Shown: one piece after another, positions 12,241 to 26,800 of the stretch | How positions within the stretch are numbered: position 1 is the stretch's first letter | How the letters are laid out: each line of letters begins with the position of its first letter | NCBI GenBank assembly: GCA_033239005.1 | Contig: BSQZ01000035.1 | Location: 3,091,001-3,155,000, forward strand | Source: Lamellibrachia satsuma | Taxonomy: Eukaryota; Annelida; Polychaeta; Sabellida; Siboglinidae | Length of the DNA: 64,000 bases | Reading direction: 5' to 3' | Program-made: the position numbers and the translations under genes | The notes under the pieces: model-generated | Told to the model about the DNA's origin: nothing | The model's input: only the letters and a program-made list of their open reading frames with translations | Databases searched by the model: none

Positions 12241-12769
12241 AAACTAATGGTATATAACAAGTCCCTCTTGTTATTGTTCTTCCTATGTTATTCCTTGTTA
12301 TTGTTATTGTTCTTCCTATGCCAATTCATTGACAATGTGGATTGGTAAATAATTAACGCTTCGCATTCTGGTGGATTTTATACATAGCTCCGTTGCAGCG
12401 GAACCTTGTGGCTACCAGCTAGGGATAGATGCAATGCTTTTAATTATCTTTTGTAGTACTCAACCAGTACAAGCCTTAAAACATTCTTAATAGCTGAGAT
12501 GTATAAATTTACGACACTTGATTGTTTGAACATAATTTTAAGACATTGTGAAACGTACAGTCAGATGTCATTTAGTCACACACACACCCAAATAGCTAGG
12601 GATGTTGGTACAATACAATCTGACAATTTAAGATTAATCATAATATAAAGAAGGAGTCTTCGCAAGATCTGTCTGCTCTCATTTGCCTATAACTACTACA
12701 AAACTGTTTCTTTGACAAAAGACACTAACACCCGGCAATTAACAACCGATGTAACAATGATAACAGACT

Positions 12770-12904
12770 ACATGCTCCACTTGACCCACGTGCTCCACTT
12801 GACCCAAATGCTTCACTTGGCCCATGTACTTCACTTGGCCCACATGCTCCACTTGACCCAAATGCTTCACTTGGCCCACGTACTTCACTTGGCCCATGTA
12901 CTTC
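12770..12904. repeat. 18-bp minisatellite, left part
   Basis: Units of the form cttcacttggcccatgta. The array continues after the MITE at 13308-13606. Confidence 0.9.
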
Positions 12905-13307
12905 GTCCTCGCTAACCAGTTACTACACTATCCCTGGCAAATAAACCTTTTGAAACTTGGAACTTTAATTTTTTTCCCACACCATGTGTGAATGCAGGCT
13001 GCATCATAATCATCTGTACTTAGTCCCACTTCCAGTCTTGGTCGACATCTTTCTGGGAACTAGATGCGCCCCGCCAAACTTCTAACACTGTTTCCATGAA
13101 TTACCCGTCCAACCAACAATGATGGGTGCACTGCCAATTAAAGTCAAGTTATTTTCTGAACATTACATGTAACATCATCCACAATTGGCCACATCCCAAA
13201 TGCCCAAAAGTCATTGGTTAACGCAGCAACACTAAGTTCCACGTTTCAACGGGGTTATCTTCCAGGGGTACTGTTGTATGTGGCAGTCCACCTGATGGTG
13301 AGGATTA
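12905..13307. mobile_element. MITE (family M1) inserted in the 18-bp minisatellite
   Basis: Inverted ends: gtcctcgctaaccag and the inner ataaacctttt-gaaacttgg block on the left; the reverse complement of ttccacgtttcaac and ggtgaggatta on the right. Both sides are flanked by tgtacttc (12897-12904 and 13308-13315), and the minisatellite unit is restored when one copy is removed. The 8-bp duplication suggests a hAT-type mover. A relative lies at 27490-27760. Confidence 0.75.
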
Positions 13308-13606
13308 TGTACTTCACTTGGCCAATATATGCTTCATTTGCCGCATGTACTTCACTTGGCCCATGGGCTTTACTTGGCCCTTGTGTTTCACTTGTTCCAC
13401 ATGTTTCACTTGGCCCATGTGCTTCACTTGGCCCATGTGCTTCACTTGGCATATGTGTTTCACTTGGCCCACATGCTTCACTTGGCCCATGTAGTTCACT
13501 TGGCCCATATGTTTCACTTGGCCCATGTGCCTCACTTGGCCTACGTAGTTCACTTGGCCCATCTACTTCACTTGGTCCATGTATATCACTTGGCCCATTT
13601 ACCATA
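13308..13606. repeat. 18-bp minisatellite, right part
   Basis: About 17 units. It carries the stop codon of the CNBD1-like gene (13586-13588) at its upper edge and would lie in that gene's 3' UTR. Confidence 0.9.
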
Positions 13607-13714
13607 GCCTGGTCGAATTCCTCGGGAGTTGATGACATCTACCACAACATTGTGTTTGAATTCGTTCCATTCTCGCTTCATTTCTTGGTTGATGTATTCA
13701 TTGTGTATGTCTTC
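13586..13714 (-). CDS. CNBD1: CNBD1-like exon 14 (C-terminal, stop inside minisatellite)
   Basis: Residues 468-509. Acceptor ctcacacag; reads [16 protein letters not shown] and, near the end, [12 protein letters not shown] then TGA. The stop codon falls in the first unit of the 18-bp minisatellite, so the 3' UTR would run through the array. The last intron (2.0 kb) holds a Penelope-like fragment and the 28-bp array. Confidence 0.78.
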   Translation of the reverse strand, partial: EDIHNEYINQEMKREWNEFKHNVVVDVINSRGIRPGYGKWAK

Positions 13715-16700
13715 CTGTGTGAGATCAGATACATGACATATTTTATTTATATAGTTAATGAAAACAATAAATTAAAATGATAGTATAAAATATAATTAAA
13801 TGTATGTAAGTACATACCAATGTACGAATGTATGTAAGTACATACCAATGTATGAATGTATGTAAGTACATACCAATGTACGAATGTATGTAAGTACATA
13901 CCAATGTATGAATGTATGTAAGTACATACCAATGTACGAATGTATGTAAGTACATACCAATGTATGAATGTATGTAAGTACATACCAATGTACGAATGTA
14001 TGTAAGTACATATCAATGTACGAATGTATGTAAGTACATACCAATGTACGAATGTATGTAAGTACATACCAATGTACGAATGTATGTATGAATATATATC
14101 TATAAATATATTTGTGTCTTAAAAACATGATGAGCAAGGGGACCAAAGTGTAAATGACCTTGCATTGAAAACATACTAGCTTTGCCAATATATTGCTCTA
14201 CCAACGTATTGAAAGAATGTGTCTTCATAGGTGTGTGGAAGTTCATAGTTACCCTTATCTCGGTTGATCACTACCTGTCTTCCGTATCCACATCGCTTCT
14301 TTATGCGTCTTCTCCTTCTACCACATTTACTCAGTCTATCAGATGGTTCTCAGTTCTGTGAGTTCAGTGTTGTTGGTGATGGACTGTGACCGTTTCTTTC
14401 CATTCCTTGTGTATTGTTCTCTCGGTGCATTCTCTACATCTTTCTTGCGTTCATCTAGTCTCGTCTTAAACAATCTCCCTGTCTCCTATATAGGCTGCGC
14501 CACAACTCTGAACAGGATTTGGTACACTAGTTCGACCTGTTTTTCTAGTTCTACTTTATCCGTTAGGTATACCAACAGGCATGTGTGGCCATTCTGTTCT
14601 TCTTCCGTACCCGATCTCTGAGACACCTTCACGTACGGGATGACAACCTGGCTTCTATAGTTCTTGTCCTTTTCCCTCTTGTCTGTTTTTTGCTCTTCTT
14701 GTTAGTCACTTTTTTCCAGGCCCAGGATGTATAGCCACACTGTCTAAGAGCTACTTTCTCCAGGCCCAGGATGTATAGCCACACTGTCTAAGAGCTACTT
14801 TCTCCAGGCCCAGGATGTATAGCCACACTGTCTAAGAGCTACTTTCTCCAGGCCCAGGATGTATAGCCACACTGTCTAAGAGCTACTTTCTCCAGGCCCA
14901 GGATGTATAGCCACACTGTCTAAGAGCTACTTTCTCCAGGCCCAGGATGTACAGCCACACTGTCTAAGAGCTACTTTCTCCAGGCCCAGGATGTATAGCC
15001 ACACTGTCTAAGAGCTACTTTTAAGTATTCCTCTTCTTGCTTCTTGTCCCCTTCCTCAGAAGTTATCATCTCACACCTCTTCATAAGGGTTCTGACCACT
15101 AAGTTCTGGTGCCTGGGGTGGTGGGACGCAAAGTTCAGATGCTGGTCTCTGTGGACTTCACACTGCCATCGTCCTTTCTGGTAAATCTTGCATTAAGAAA
15201 TGGCATGCTGTTCTCTTGTGAATCTGATGCTGCCTGTAGGGTCGTGTGTACTAGGTAAATTACATCACTGAGAACCATCTGATAAACTGGGAAGGAGTAA
15301 ATGTGGTCGACAGCAGAAGACAAGTAAAAGAAGCAATATGGATTCGGAAGACAGAGACAGCTATCCACTGAGATGAGGGAATTATGAACTTCAATACGTC
15401 TACCAGGATATCATCGTCATTAGTACTTAGGAAAAAGCTGTTTCTTCTGTTAAAATACCTGAAATACCACCATACAAATCCCATAATAACTCAGCAGTGT
15501 TTTGAACAACTAGCTGTTGAAGTAAAGTATTGATGGAAGTACACATACAAAATGAAAAACCAATTGAAAAGAGCATTTGAAATTTTACCTGCATATCTTG
15601 GTCAAACTCTGATGTGACACTAACAGATTGTAATACCTTGCTTGCAATTAATCTTAGTAGAGGAATACGACAAATTTTCGTTGTGATAATATCTGGTAAA
15701 GGAAACAAATGTGCATATAATGAATGACTTATGTACCTGAGTGATTTTTCCAAATGTCCTTTCACTCGACTGTAACAACAGTTGCAATGTCACTTCATCT
15801 AGCTCTGTAAACAAAACACTGCTTATTGCACAATATATACCAGCACAATAAAGCTATGCACTAACAAAATTAGTTTAAATTCAGTCAGTGGCTTTGTTAC
15901 ATTATTGTATTGAGACATTTAACAATTACTGTACTTGAATCAGTAAGCTTACTGGTTGTTTTATTGGCTGCTATTAATTTAATCATCAATGAGGCAAACG
16001 TCTATCATTCTTATCAGCATGTAAGTGGATTCTATATTCTGTCTGCTACCTTTCAGAATACATAGTGATGCCCAACGGAGGTTTCGGGACCATCACGGTT
16101 CCTTCATCAGGTTTCGAATGAGCTGTTATCCAGTGTGACATGACAGCAGTTCTATGAAGATTGTGGGAATTTTGTAACCGCTGTCTCAGTTGAAGCCAAA
16201 GTCACACATGTCGAGCCAAAGTTACACATGCCAAGCTGAAGTCAACCATGCCAAGCTGAAGTCACACATGTCAATCCGAAGTCACACATGTAAAGCTGAA
16301 GTCACACATGTCAAGCCAAAGTCACACATGTCATGCCGAAGTTACACATGTGAAGGCAGCACTCAGGGCCAACAACTACCACATGAATGGATGTTTAACA
16401 TCAGTAAGAAAAAGTTGAAGACAACCAGAATATCCCTGTGTGCAACTTATCGGAGAAACTGACCACCATCTTCCAACAAAACAGAGTGCATGGGGACATA
16501 TACCACAAACCTGACAACATCATAAGATCCATAGTGGTACACCCCAAGGACAAAACCCCCAAAAAGAACACGTGCTGGGTGATATATGAGGTAAAGTGTC
16601 CCGATTATCAACAAACTAACATGGGCGAAACCAGCAGGTCACTAGAGTCCAGGTGCAAAGGTTATACAAACATCAGGGGCCCCTTACGACTAGGGGAACA

Positions 16701-19700
16701 TGAGGCCAACCAGGGTCATAACATCACAGCCAGAGACGTGACAGTGTAGCCAGAGAGGACAACTTCTGGCGGAGAAAGATAAGTGAGGTTATTGAAATTA
16801 GGGAGAGAGACCCAGAGATCAACCAAGCCGGTGGTTACAACATTCCACACGATTGTCATGGATGATGGAACTGCTGTCATGTGACAACCAACAACTAGGT
16901 AATATGACACTGGATAACAGCTCCTTCGAACGGTGATGAATAGACTGTGATGGTCCCATAAGCTCCATTGAGCATCGCTAATTATTCTGAAAGGTAACAA
17001 ACTTCCTTTAATACATCATTCTTGTCTAGCTAAGCTGTCACTAAACCATAAATAAGCAAACAGCTTGAAATTGCATCAGATCCCCAGTTACACCATTTAT
17101 AAAGTGACACATGTACAGTACACATCCTTGATGATGTCAATCGGCAACAAATTTGTCAAGTATTTTATTTACCATGTGTTTTCAATGATGCATTCTAGCA
17201 TTTCTTTTTTTGTAAGTACCTTTGAGTTTATGTGGCTCAATCACTGCCACATCAACATTGGTAGCGGTGACAATCGAACACGTGACAGGCTCATCAAGGA
17301 TGATGCTAACTTCACCAAATGAATGTGTCGCCTCCAGTTTACCCATTACAACCTGTTTATCCACTTTCTCCTGTTAAAAATGTGAACACAAACAATAAAA
17401 ACACAAAATAACTTGATAGTAGAGTAAATCTGACATAAAGCATCAATGTATGACCATTGTTAGAATCAGGCATGGGGCAATTAACATGAAAAGTTAATTA
17501 ATTACAATTAGTTAAGAAATTATTAAATTAAATTAACCTCACACATTTCTCAGGTCAATTAAATTAAATTAACCTCCCAAATTCTTCAATTAAATTTAAT
17601 TAACAATTAATTTTAATTCAATTTACAATTACATCATGTGTTGGTAGAAATGTTTACACATTTAAACCAATTCTAATTCTAGTCATACAACATCTTCTAC
17701 TACAGTCACACAACATATTCCACTACAGTCACACAACATCTTCCACTACAGTCATACAACATCTTCCACTACATTCACACAACGTTTTGCACTACAGTCA
17801 CACATACTTTTCCACCACAGTCACACAATGTTTTGTACTAGAGTCGCACAACATAATCCACTACAGTCGCACAACATCTTCCACTAGTCATACAACATCT
17901 TCTACTACAGTCACACAACATATTCCACTACAGTCGCACAATATCTTCCAGTAGTCATACAACATCTTCTACTACAGTTACACAACATATTCCACTACAG
18001 TCATACAACATCTTCCACTACAGTCACACAACGTTTTGCACTACAGTCACCCAACATTTTCAACTACAGTCACACAACGTTTTGCACTACAGTCACACAA
18101 TATATTCCACTAGTCATACAACATCTTCTACAACAGTCACACAACATAATCCACTACAGTCGCACAACATCTTCCACTAGTTATACAGCATCTCCTACTA
18201 CAATCACACAACATATTCCACTAGTCACACAACATCTTCTACAACAGTCACACAACATAATCCACTACAGTCGCACAACATCTTGTACTACAATCACACA
18301 ACATTTGGCACTACAGTCATACAACATCTTCCACTAGTCATACGTCTTCCACTAGTCACACAATGTCTTCCATTAGTCATACAACATCTTCCACTACAGC
18401 CACACAATGTCTTACAAAATAAACATCAAAATTGGTATTTCAGGTGGCAGCACTAACACACTTTATGTTTTAGAATCGGATGTGTTTCTTTGACATTAGT
18501 CATATAAAATAAAATTTCCATACCATTGTACCATTTGGTAAAGGACGCATGACTTCAACTTGTCGCAGAACACGACATTCTCCCGACTTGATGATGCCAA
18601 TATATGGTGCAGTGAAACTTTCACTAACCAGAACTGTAACATGTGAAAAAATATACAATTCAACCAAACCCGAAGAAACGTGATTATTGAAGTCTTGATC
18701 CCAACTATGGAAAAGCACTGACTAGTAAACTTTCGATATGCTGTTCCACATGGACTAGGTTTGTACTGCCAGTGACCATTTGCACCGTTGGATAAAGGGT
18801 GTCGCATTTCCCTAAACTCAACTAACTAATTTTTTTTATTTTGACTAGCATTATGTTAATTGAAAACCATGCAACACACATGTGAGTTTATTGGTGTCTT
18901 CTTGCTCATTTAAATGTAGTAGAATTCACGAATTCTGAACATATCAACACAACGTGGGGCTCTTGTTCTCTTCTGTGAAGATGAGCAAAAATGTCGTCGA
19001 TGGGACAAAGTTGAAGGCCACAGTATTCTGCCGAATAGAGGGTGCTGCAGAGAAAATTAATGGCAGGAGATGCAAACTTCACTAGGACTAGTCGCATGAT
19101 GGAGGTCAATGACAAGTTCAGGTTTCTAATAGATGGAGTGCCTGGTGGACTCGACCAAGGATGAGGACATCGATTTCACCATTGGAAATATAGGGGGAAG
19201 TCCATCGCATGTGGCATCACACCAGGATCTACAAAACTCAAACAGGAGAGACAGTAGGCAGCTGGAATGTGCTCAATCTCCTTCTGTCGGTAGTAAAGTG
19301 GGGAAATGAGACATCGTTCCTGAACTTGCTCGTGTCGTTCAGGACATTCTTCACCATGTGCGGGATTGTGGCCCCTTGCTAGAAAAGCTTTTGCACACGT
19401 ATGGGACAAGAGCAACTGAGTAGTTTGGCATTCCTGTCAATCTACTGAGAGCTTACCAATCTCATTGAGATCAACTCTGAGATTGATAACTTTGTGACAT
19501 TCAAAACCTGGAAGAGCTCTTAGAGATATAGAGGGAGCTGCTGTGCTTGGGACTGATCTCGTTGGTCTATCATTGTTGTTCTGATCGCCGTGGCAGTCGA
19601 GTGACGAGCTCGTAGTGAATAGAAATAGCTCTGTGGAAATGTTTTATTTGTTACCACTATCTGGACTGGCTCTGATGTTGTAAACTGTTTAGTCAATTTA

Positions 19701-22700
19701 GCTAAAGCCCCCAATTTTAATACAGGATAGCTTCCTTATTCAACTAGAACCAACCAGAACGTAATATATTTAGTTTTGTCTTCACAAAATGAATTAGTGG
19801 ACAATGTCAAAATACATGAACCATTGGGTAACAGTGATCATATTCAAATACATTTTGACATCAAAGTAAAATCAGAAAGTAAAAATAAAAAATACAGGAG
19901 AAACTTCCACAAAGGTAAATATAGATAAAAGAAAATAAGATATGAGAAAATACAGCAATTGAATGTTGGAACAATCTAAAATATGAAATTGAGAGTATCA
20001 CTGAACAATTTGTTCCCTTGAAAAAATGAGGAAAACAGTATAGAAAGAAACACTTATCAAAAGAAGCTATTAGAAAAATAGCATACAAGCTAACTATGTG
20101 GAGGGTTTATAGGTGTACCAGAAAGGATGAAGACTACACAAATTACAAAGAGGCACTTAATGCAGCTACGACTGAAATTAGACAGTCTAAAAGAAGTTAT
20201 GAGTAAAAATTAACATGTAACATAAAAAAATGACAGCAAGAGTTTTTATGCATATGTCAGGAGTGAACAAAACAAGGTTGGACCACTAGAAGACAGTGCT
20301 GGAAATATTCACATGTTTTTTTTTAATGGCGGAAGACCTAAATGGATACTTCAGTTCAGTGTTTAACAGAGAGGATATTAGTTCATTACCAGTTCTAGAT
20401 GCAAAATTTCAGGAGGTTAAATCAGACTATTTAGGGCAGTTAATTGTAACTCCAGAAATGGTAGCTAAGAAAATAAATGCAATGAAGGATAATAAATCAC
20501 CGGGAGTGGATGGAATTCCTCCAAATCTACTAATTGAAACAATAGAACAAATTAGTATACCACTTTTTGCAAGAGTGTTCAACTTGTCATGTCAGAGGGA
20601 GTGATTCCTTTTGAATAGGCTCAAGAAATAAGTCAGATAATTACAGACCAGTGAGTTTAACATCAGTGATTTGTAAATTATTAGAAAGTTTAATTAAAGA
20701 TCATATGGTGGACTTCCTTGTTAGGCATAAATAATTAAATCCATCTCAACATGAATTCCTAAAAGCGAGGTCATGCTTAAAAAATATATCTTATTTTTGA
20801 AGAAATCACTAAGTGGGTAGATGAAGGATTACAAGTAGATATTATCTACTTGACAAAAACTTTCGACCAGATAGAAAAATGACCGACTGACAGAAGACAG
20901 CATGTTGTAGTAGATGGGGAGGTTTCAAACTGGAAATCAGTTTTGAGTGGGGTACCACAAGGATCAGCATTAGGACCTTTATTATACTTAATATATATAT
21001 ATCAATGACTTGGATGATAATATAACAAGCAAAGCACTGAAATTTGCAGATGACACAAGAGTGTTTAGAAAGGTTAACAATGATGGTGATAAACAACATT
21101 TACAAAACGATCTACCCCGGTAGACAAATTAGTTGAATGGTCTCAAAAATGGCAGATGTTATTAAATTTTGAGAAATGTACAGGAGTTGGAAACTTGGAT
21201 GTAAACTATAAAATGGAAGATACTGTTCTAGGTACTACTGTAAAAGAAAAGGACTTAGAAGTAACAATAAGTGCTGATATAAAGGTTTCAGAGCAGTGTG
21301 GTATTGCAGCTTCAAAGGGTAATCAAATTATTTGGTTGATTATGAGAAATATAACATATAAGAAAAAATAGCTAATTATACCTCTGTATAAAGCAATAGT
21401 TAGGCCTCATTTAGAATACTGTATACAAGCTTGGAGACCATATTGTAAGAAGGATATACAGGAGATTCAGAGGAGAGCAACTAAAATGATTTCAGAACTG
21501 AGAGACTTTAGTTATGAAGAACACCTAAAAGAATGTGGTTTTACAACTCTAGAGACAACGAGGGTAAGAGGAGATCAAAGTTTTTAAGATATTGAATGGG
21601 TTTGAAAATATTAATTGAAATATTTTTTCTCACTAAAGAAAGATAGTAGTAGAACTAGAGGACATGAGGTAACATTAGTAAAGGATCAGTGTAGATTGGA
21701 TAATAGGAAGTACTCATTCTCACAGAGGACAATAAATGAATGGAACTAATTATCAACAGATTGTGTAAATGCTAGCAGCATGAACATGTTTGACACATAT
21801 CTCAGGAGGGCGGGTTACACAGATGAAAAAAATTTAGACTCTCACTAAGCCAATGGCTTCCTTGTCCACTTGCAATCTGGGCCTTTAATTGCCTTGGATG
21901 GCAATCTTGCTATATCTAGTTAAATTTTTTTTAGTAAAATGTTGTGAAGTTCAGGTTGAAGTATGGCTGTGTTGAATCATTATCAATATTTTGGTAGCTG
22001 ATTGCTACTGTGATGTTGGAGCAATGACCTAGGTATACATATTCCATTAATGCGCTCTTTGTTCGGGGGCAGCATTTTTACTCTTGCCCCCAGCGGCACT
22101 TTGGCTTGTAATGGACATGTGTTCTCAGCTAAGAAATGAAAAACAACAAAATGCTAAAAAACTTACAAAAATTGTTTGGAGGAGGATGTTTCCTGCTTTT
22201 CATGACCACTTTCCTGCTTTTCATGTGCACTTTTCTGCTTTTTATGTGCACTTTCCTGCTTTTCATGAACATTCCGTGAGCAGATGTTGACACCTTATAT
22301 GGGTAAGGAAAGTCAAATGTTGACATATGATGTGCCAGAATGACATGTGTCATGCTACTTACAGAAGGGTTAATAATAGCCAGCTGCTAATAGTCAGTCC
22401 TTACATTGACACTAGTTTCGATGTAGGCATATATACGTTGTCCTTTACCGTAATATTTGGGATTATTTGCCATGGACACGAGGGTCTAAGACCCCCCTCC
22501 ATTGCCTAGGGGGTCTTGAGACCCTTAAGGCCCCCTGGATCTGCTACTGGCTTTAATAGAGGCTTTAACTTACACTATATAATGAAACAGTTATACTTAA
22601 ATTTTCTCTAAATGTTACATTTTCTTAAGATACTTATGACAAAGAACTTACTAGTGTTTGGAGGGAAGGTGTTCAATGTGATGAGGCTAGCTACCTTGGC

Positions 22701-23857
22701 CAGTGGCTGCTTGGACCACAACTTGAAAGACTCACAAGACTGCAACAGATCCACTTTTGCTGTCTCCTCACGTTGCTTCATTTGCTGTTGGATGCAACAT
22801 GAAAATAAGAATTGAATAACAATAACTACTATATGAGCTGACTGAAACATCAGAAGGCAATCAGGCATGCAGGGAAGACAGCATGACAACACAAGAAATG
22901 TACTCATTGTTTATACCAAATAATGTGAAAAACTATTACTAATATTACAGGTAATATTTAATTTAACATAAATGCAATACAATGCATTAATTTGCTGTAT
23001 AATGTATGCTTTGAAGTTGGGCGCATCATTTTCATGATTTGCTGTTAATTTTCAGATAATCAATAGTAAAATTTACTTCAATGATCCTTGCATAATCTGT
23101 TGTGCTGATCTTCATGAATTCACAGTGAGTGTCAGTCGTGAGAACCGTAAGGATCCTAAAAGTCAGCAGAATATTTTATATATGATGAGGTTGTCCCACG
23201 CAATACAAAACATATCTGACAATACACAAAACACCAGTCTAAAGTGTATCCTCACATACACACACATAACACCTGCACCAGTCTAAAGTGTATACTCACA
23301 TAAATCCATAATACCTGCACCAGTCTAAAGTGTATCCTCACAAATGTACACATAACACCTGCACCAGTCTAAAGTGTATCATCACATACATATACATAAC
23401 ACCTGCACCAGTTTAAATGTATCCTCACATATGTACACATAACATCTGCACCAGTCTAAAGTGTATCCTCACATATGTACACATAACATCTGTACCACAG
23501 CACCCGTCTAAAGTGTATCCTCACAAATGTACACATAACACTTGCCCCAGTTTAAAGTGTAGTATCCTCACAAATGTACACACCTGCACCAGTCTAAGGT
23601 ATATCCTCACAAACACACGCGCACGCACACACACACACACACATATATACATACATAACACCTACATCAGTGTAAAGTGTATCCTGAGACAGCCATAACA
23701 CCTGCACCAGCCTAACGTGTATCCCCACATATGTACACATAACACCTGCACCAATCTAAAATGCAGGGATCAATCTATCTGGCCAGCGGCCTTGCGTCAT
23801 TGACGCATCATATTTTTAAATGCCGCATTGTGTTTTGCAATGTGTGCCCTAGTGACG

Positions 23858-23888
<31 letters not shown>

Positions 23889-26800
23889 GCGATATATAAT
23901 ACCGACGTTTGTATCTCAGAAAATTAAAGCACAAACATGCATGTTGTGATTTCGGTACAACACGATTAATATTTTATCCAGAGTCGCGGCGAAGAATTGT
24001 CTTGCTCTGCGATTTTCGTTTTGCCGCTTGGATGGTACGTTATTTGTCCGCTAGGGTGAACATTATAGTCATCCCCTAATTGGTGACTCATCAAGCTAGA
24101 TGCTGTAATGATGCCGCCCAAAAAAGACCAATACCCCTTGACAAGGTACCTTAGTCGGGTGGGCTAAAAGTGACAAACAATAGCTGAAACTGTTGTTGCT
24201 GAAGGAATTACAAAAACTGACAACATGCCCAAGAGTGCTGAGATCAGTGACACTGGCCATTGGGGACGTCGTAGGCAACGTCGACAACCGATTCTACCGA
24301 AGCATTGCTGTTGACAAGAGTTTCCCAACATGGTTGCCTTGGCCGCTATGGCACTGCCACACCCAATTCACATGGCAGACTGTGAAAGGTCGTTCAGTGC
24401 CCAAAACCATGTGGCATCACCCCTGAGAAACTGACTAATGTCAGAGCATTGTGACCAGCTGATGCAGGTTATGATTGAAGGTCGGAAGCTTGGAGAATTG
24501 AGAATGACTTCCAGCTTGCGCTTCCAAAGTGGCGGAATGTAAAAGATCATGTCATCTTCCGATCAGTCAAGCAGTAGTGGCATGACTATGAAACATGAGA
24601 CAGACTCAGTACCTTGTTTTGTTACGTTACAGATTTTAAAATAAACTAGTGATCTCTGTACATGTTGTTGATGTTATTTGTAATATATTGAATATACCCA
24701 GAGATGTGGGCAGTCATACAAACACAAAACATCAAGTAAGTGTTTAATTTTTAGCAGAAGTAAAAACTTATATTTAGATAGCTTACACCTCATATTTCAT
24801 GCAGAACAAATTATCAAGCAAGCAAAATCAAATGTATTGGATATAATAAAAAAAATGCAAATATGATTACTAGCCTAATAAGAAATGAACTGTAATGTTC
24901 ACAATTACCATGTTATGTAAAGCGACCATGTTATATAATTTAATTGCACTGTTATTAAATTAAATTGGGGCACATTAAATTTCAAAAAGGCACACAGTTA
25001 TGCTTCTGGTGTGCCCAAAGGGCACATGTATGTCTTTTTCCAGATCGATCCCTGAAAGTGTATCCTCACATATGTACACATAACACCTGCACCAGTCTAA
25101 AGTGTATCCTCACATACATACACATAATATAAATGTTCACTGTGATAGACACATTTAAAACTGTGATCAACATACTTAGAAATATGATCAACGCATTTAA
25201 AAATGGGATTAGAAGAAGAATTTTTAATTTGACCCATCATACATTTCACATAATACATATATATCCATACTGAATTATAATTTTACATAATACAGGTGCA
25301 CACGGTTGTAAGTAAACATGGTATATATTAAGGTAAATAAACAAATAGGGTCAGGAGACTCATCTAAGATTCCTCTATTAACATATTAGATCATCTACCT
25401 GCTGTTGAGACTGCGGCCACTGACTTGTTCTAAAGTACCAAAGCAGTCACCAACTTGCAGCTGAAAGAAAATGGAACATGATACTATCATATAACTGCAG
25501 TAAACAATATACAGTTCATGACAATTTCCCACATTATCAACAACATATAGTTCATTTGAACAAGCCATTGACTACCCAGTAAATTAAGAAGGGTAGATAT
25601 TGCAATTGGGAACATGGGTTCATTTTAACGGATGCAGGCACTAACAGGGTATATTGGGACAGGATAGCAGACACTAATAGGGTATATTGGGACAGGATAG
25701 CAGACACTAATAGGGTATATTGGGACAGGATAGCAGACACTAATAGGGTATATTGGGACAGGATAGCAGACACTAATCACAAGTATAGGCAGCTGCAGAA
25801 ATTTATTGCAGTAACACTGGAAGCATAATATGACATAGTGTTGCAAACTTAAAGAATTTATAGCCTTATTAATAAAAAATCCCATAAAAACATTGGCATG
25901 CCTGCTAAAAGAAACATAAAAATTAATCTTTTCAAGTAATTGACAGACATCCTCGCTAGCCAGGGGTGGTAGTGGTACTACAGTACCCCTGACAGACATC
26001 CTCGCTAGCCAGGGGTGGTAGTAGTACTACAGTACCCCTGACAGACATCCCCGCTAGCCAGGTGTGGTAGTAGTACTACAGTACCCCTGACAGACACCCT
26101 CGCTAGCCAGGGGTGGTAGTGGTACTACAGTACCCCTGACAGACATCCTCGCTAGCCAGGGGTGGTAGTAGTACTACAGTACCCCTGACAGACACCCTCG
26201 CTAGCCAGGGGTGGTAGTGGTACTACAGTACCCCTGACAGACATCCTCGCTAGCCAGGGGTGGTAGTAGTACTACAGTACCCCTGACAGACATCCTCGCT
26301 AGCCAGGGGTGGTAGTAGTACTACAGTACCCCTGACAGACACCCTCGCTAGCCAGGGGTGGTAGTGGTACTACAGTACCCCTGACAGACATCCTCGCTAG
26401 CCAGGGGTGGTAGTAGTACTACAGTACCCCTGACAGACACCCTCGCTAGCCAGGGGTGGTAGTAGTACTACAGTACCCCCGACAGACATCCCCGCTAGCC
26501 AGGTGTGGTAGTAGTACTACAGTACCCCTGACAGACACCCTCGCTAGCCAGGGGTGGTAGTAGTACTACAGTACCACTGACAGACATCCTCGCTAGCCAG
26601 GGGTGGTAATAGTACTACAGTACCCCTGACAGACATCCCCGCTAGCCAGGTGTGGTAGTAGTACTACAGTACCCCTGACAGACACCCTCGCTAGCCAGGG
26701 GTGGTAGTAGTACTACAGTACCCCTGACAGACATCCTTACTAGCCAGGGTGGTAGTAGTACTACAGCACCCCTGACAGACATCCTCGCTAGCCAGGGGTG

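Larger units (their letters stand above)
16049..16993 (+). mobile_element. Penelope-like element (family 2) with inverted ends
   Basis: Coding homology at about 16438-16855: [20 protein letters not shown], then [24 protein letters not shown] and, after a stop, [12 protein letters not shown] and [14 protein letters not shown]. The arms 16049-16140 and 16905-16993 are inverted copies of the 3' tail. Between the left arm and the coding part lies a 20-bp array (16190-16350). The element is 5' truncated and lies in intron 12 of the CNBD1-like gene. Confidence 0.85.

Noticed and set aside
13255..13780. Open frames on both strands in the 18-bp array
   Set aside because: Repeat artefact. The real coding exon here uses a different minus frame and stops at 13586.
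15654..15692. Alternative last CNBD1-like exon with a stop at 15654
   Set aside because: It keeps phase but needs a 44-bp intron, unusually short, and has no family match. The exon at 13586-13714 fits better.
17640..18420. CRISPR-like repeats with variable spacers
   Set aside because: Units are short, irregular and diverged throughout; no constant repeat and unique spacer structure.
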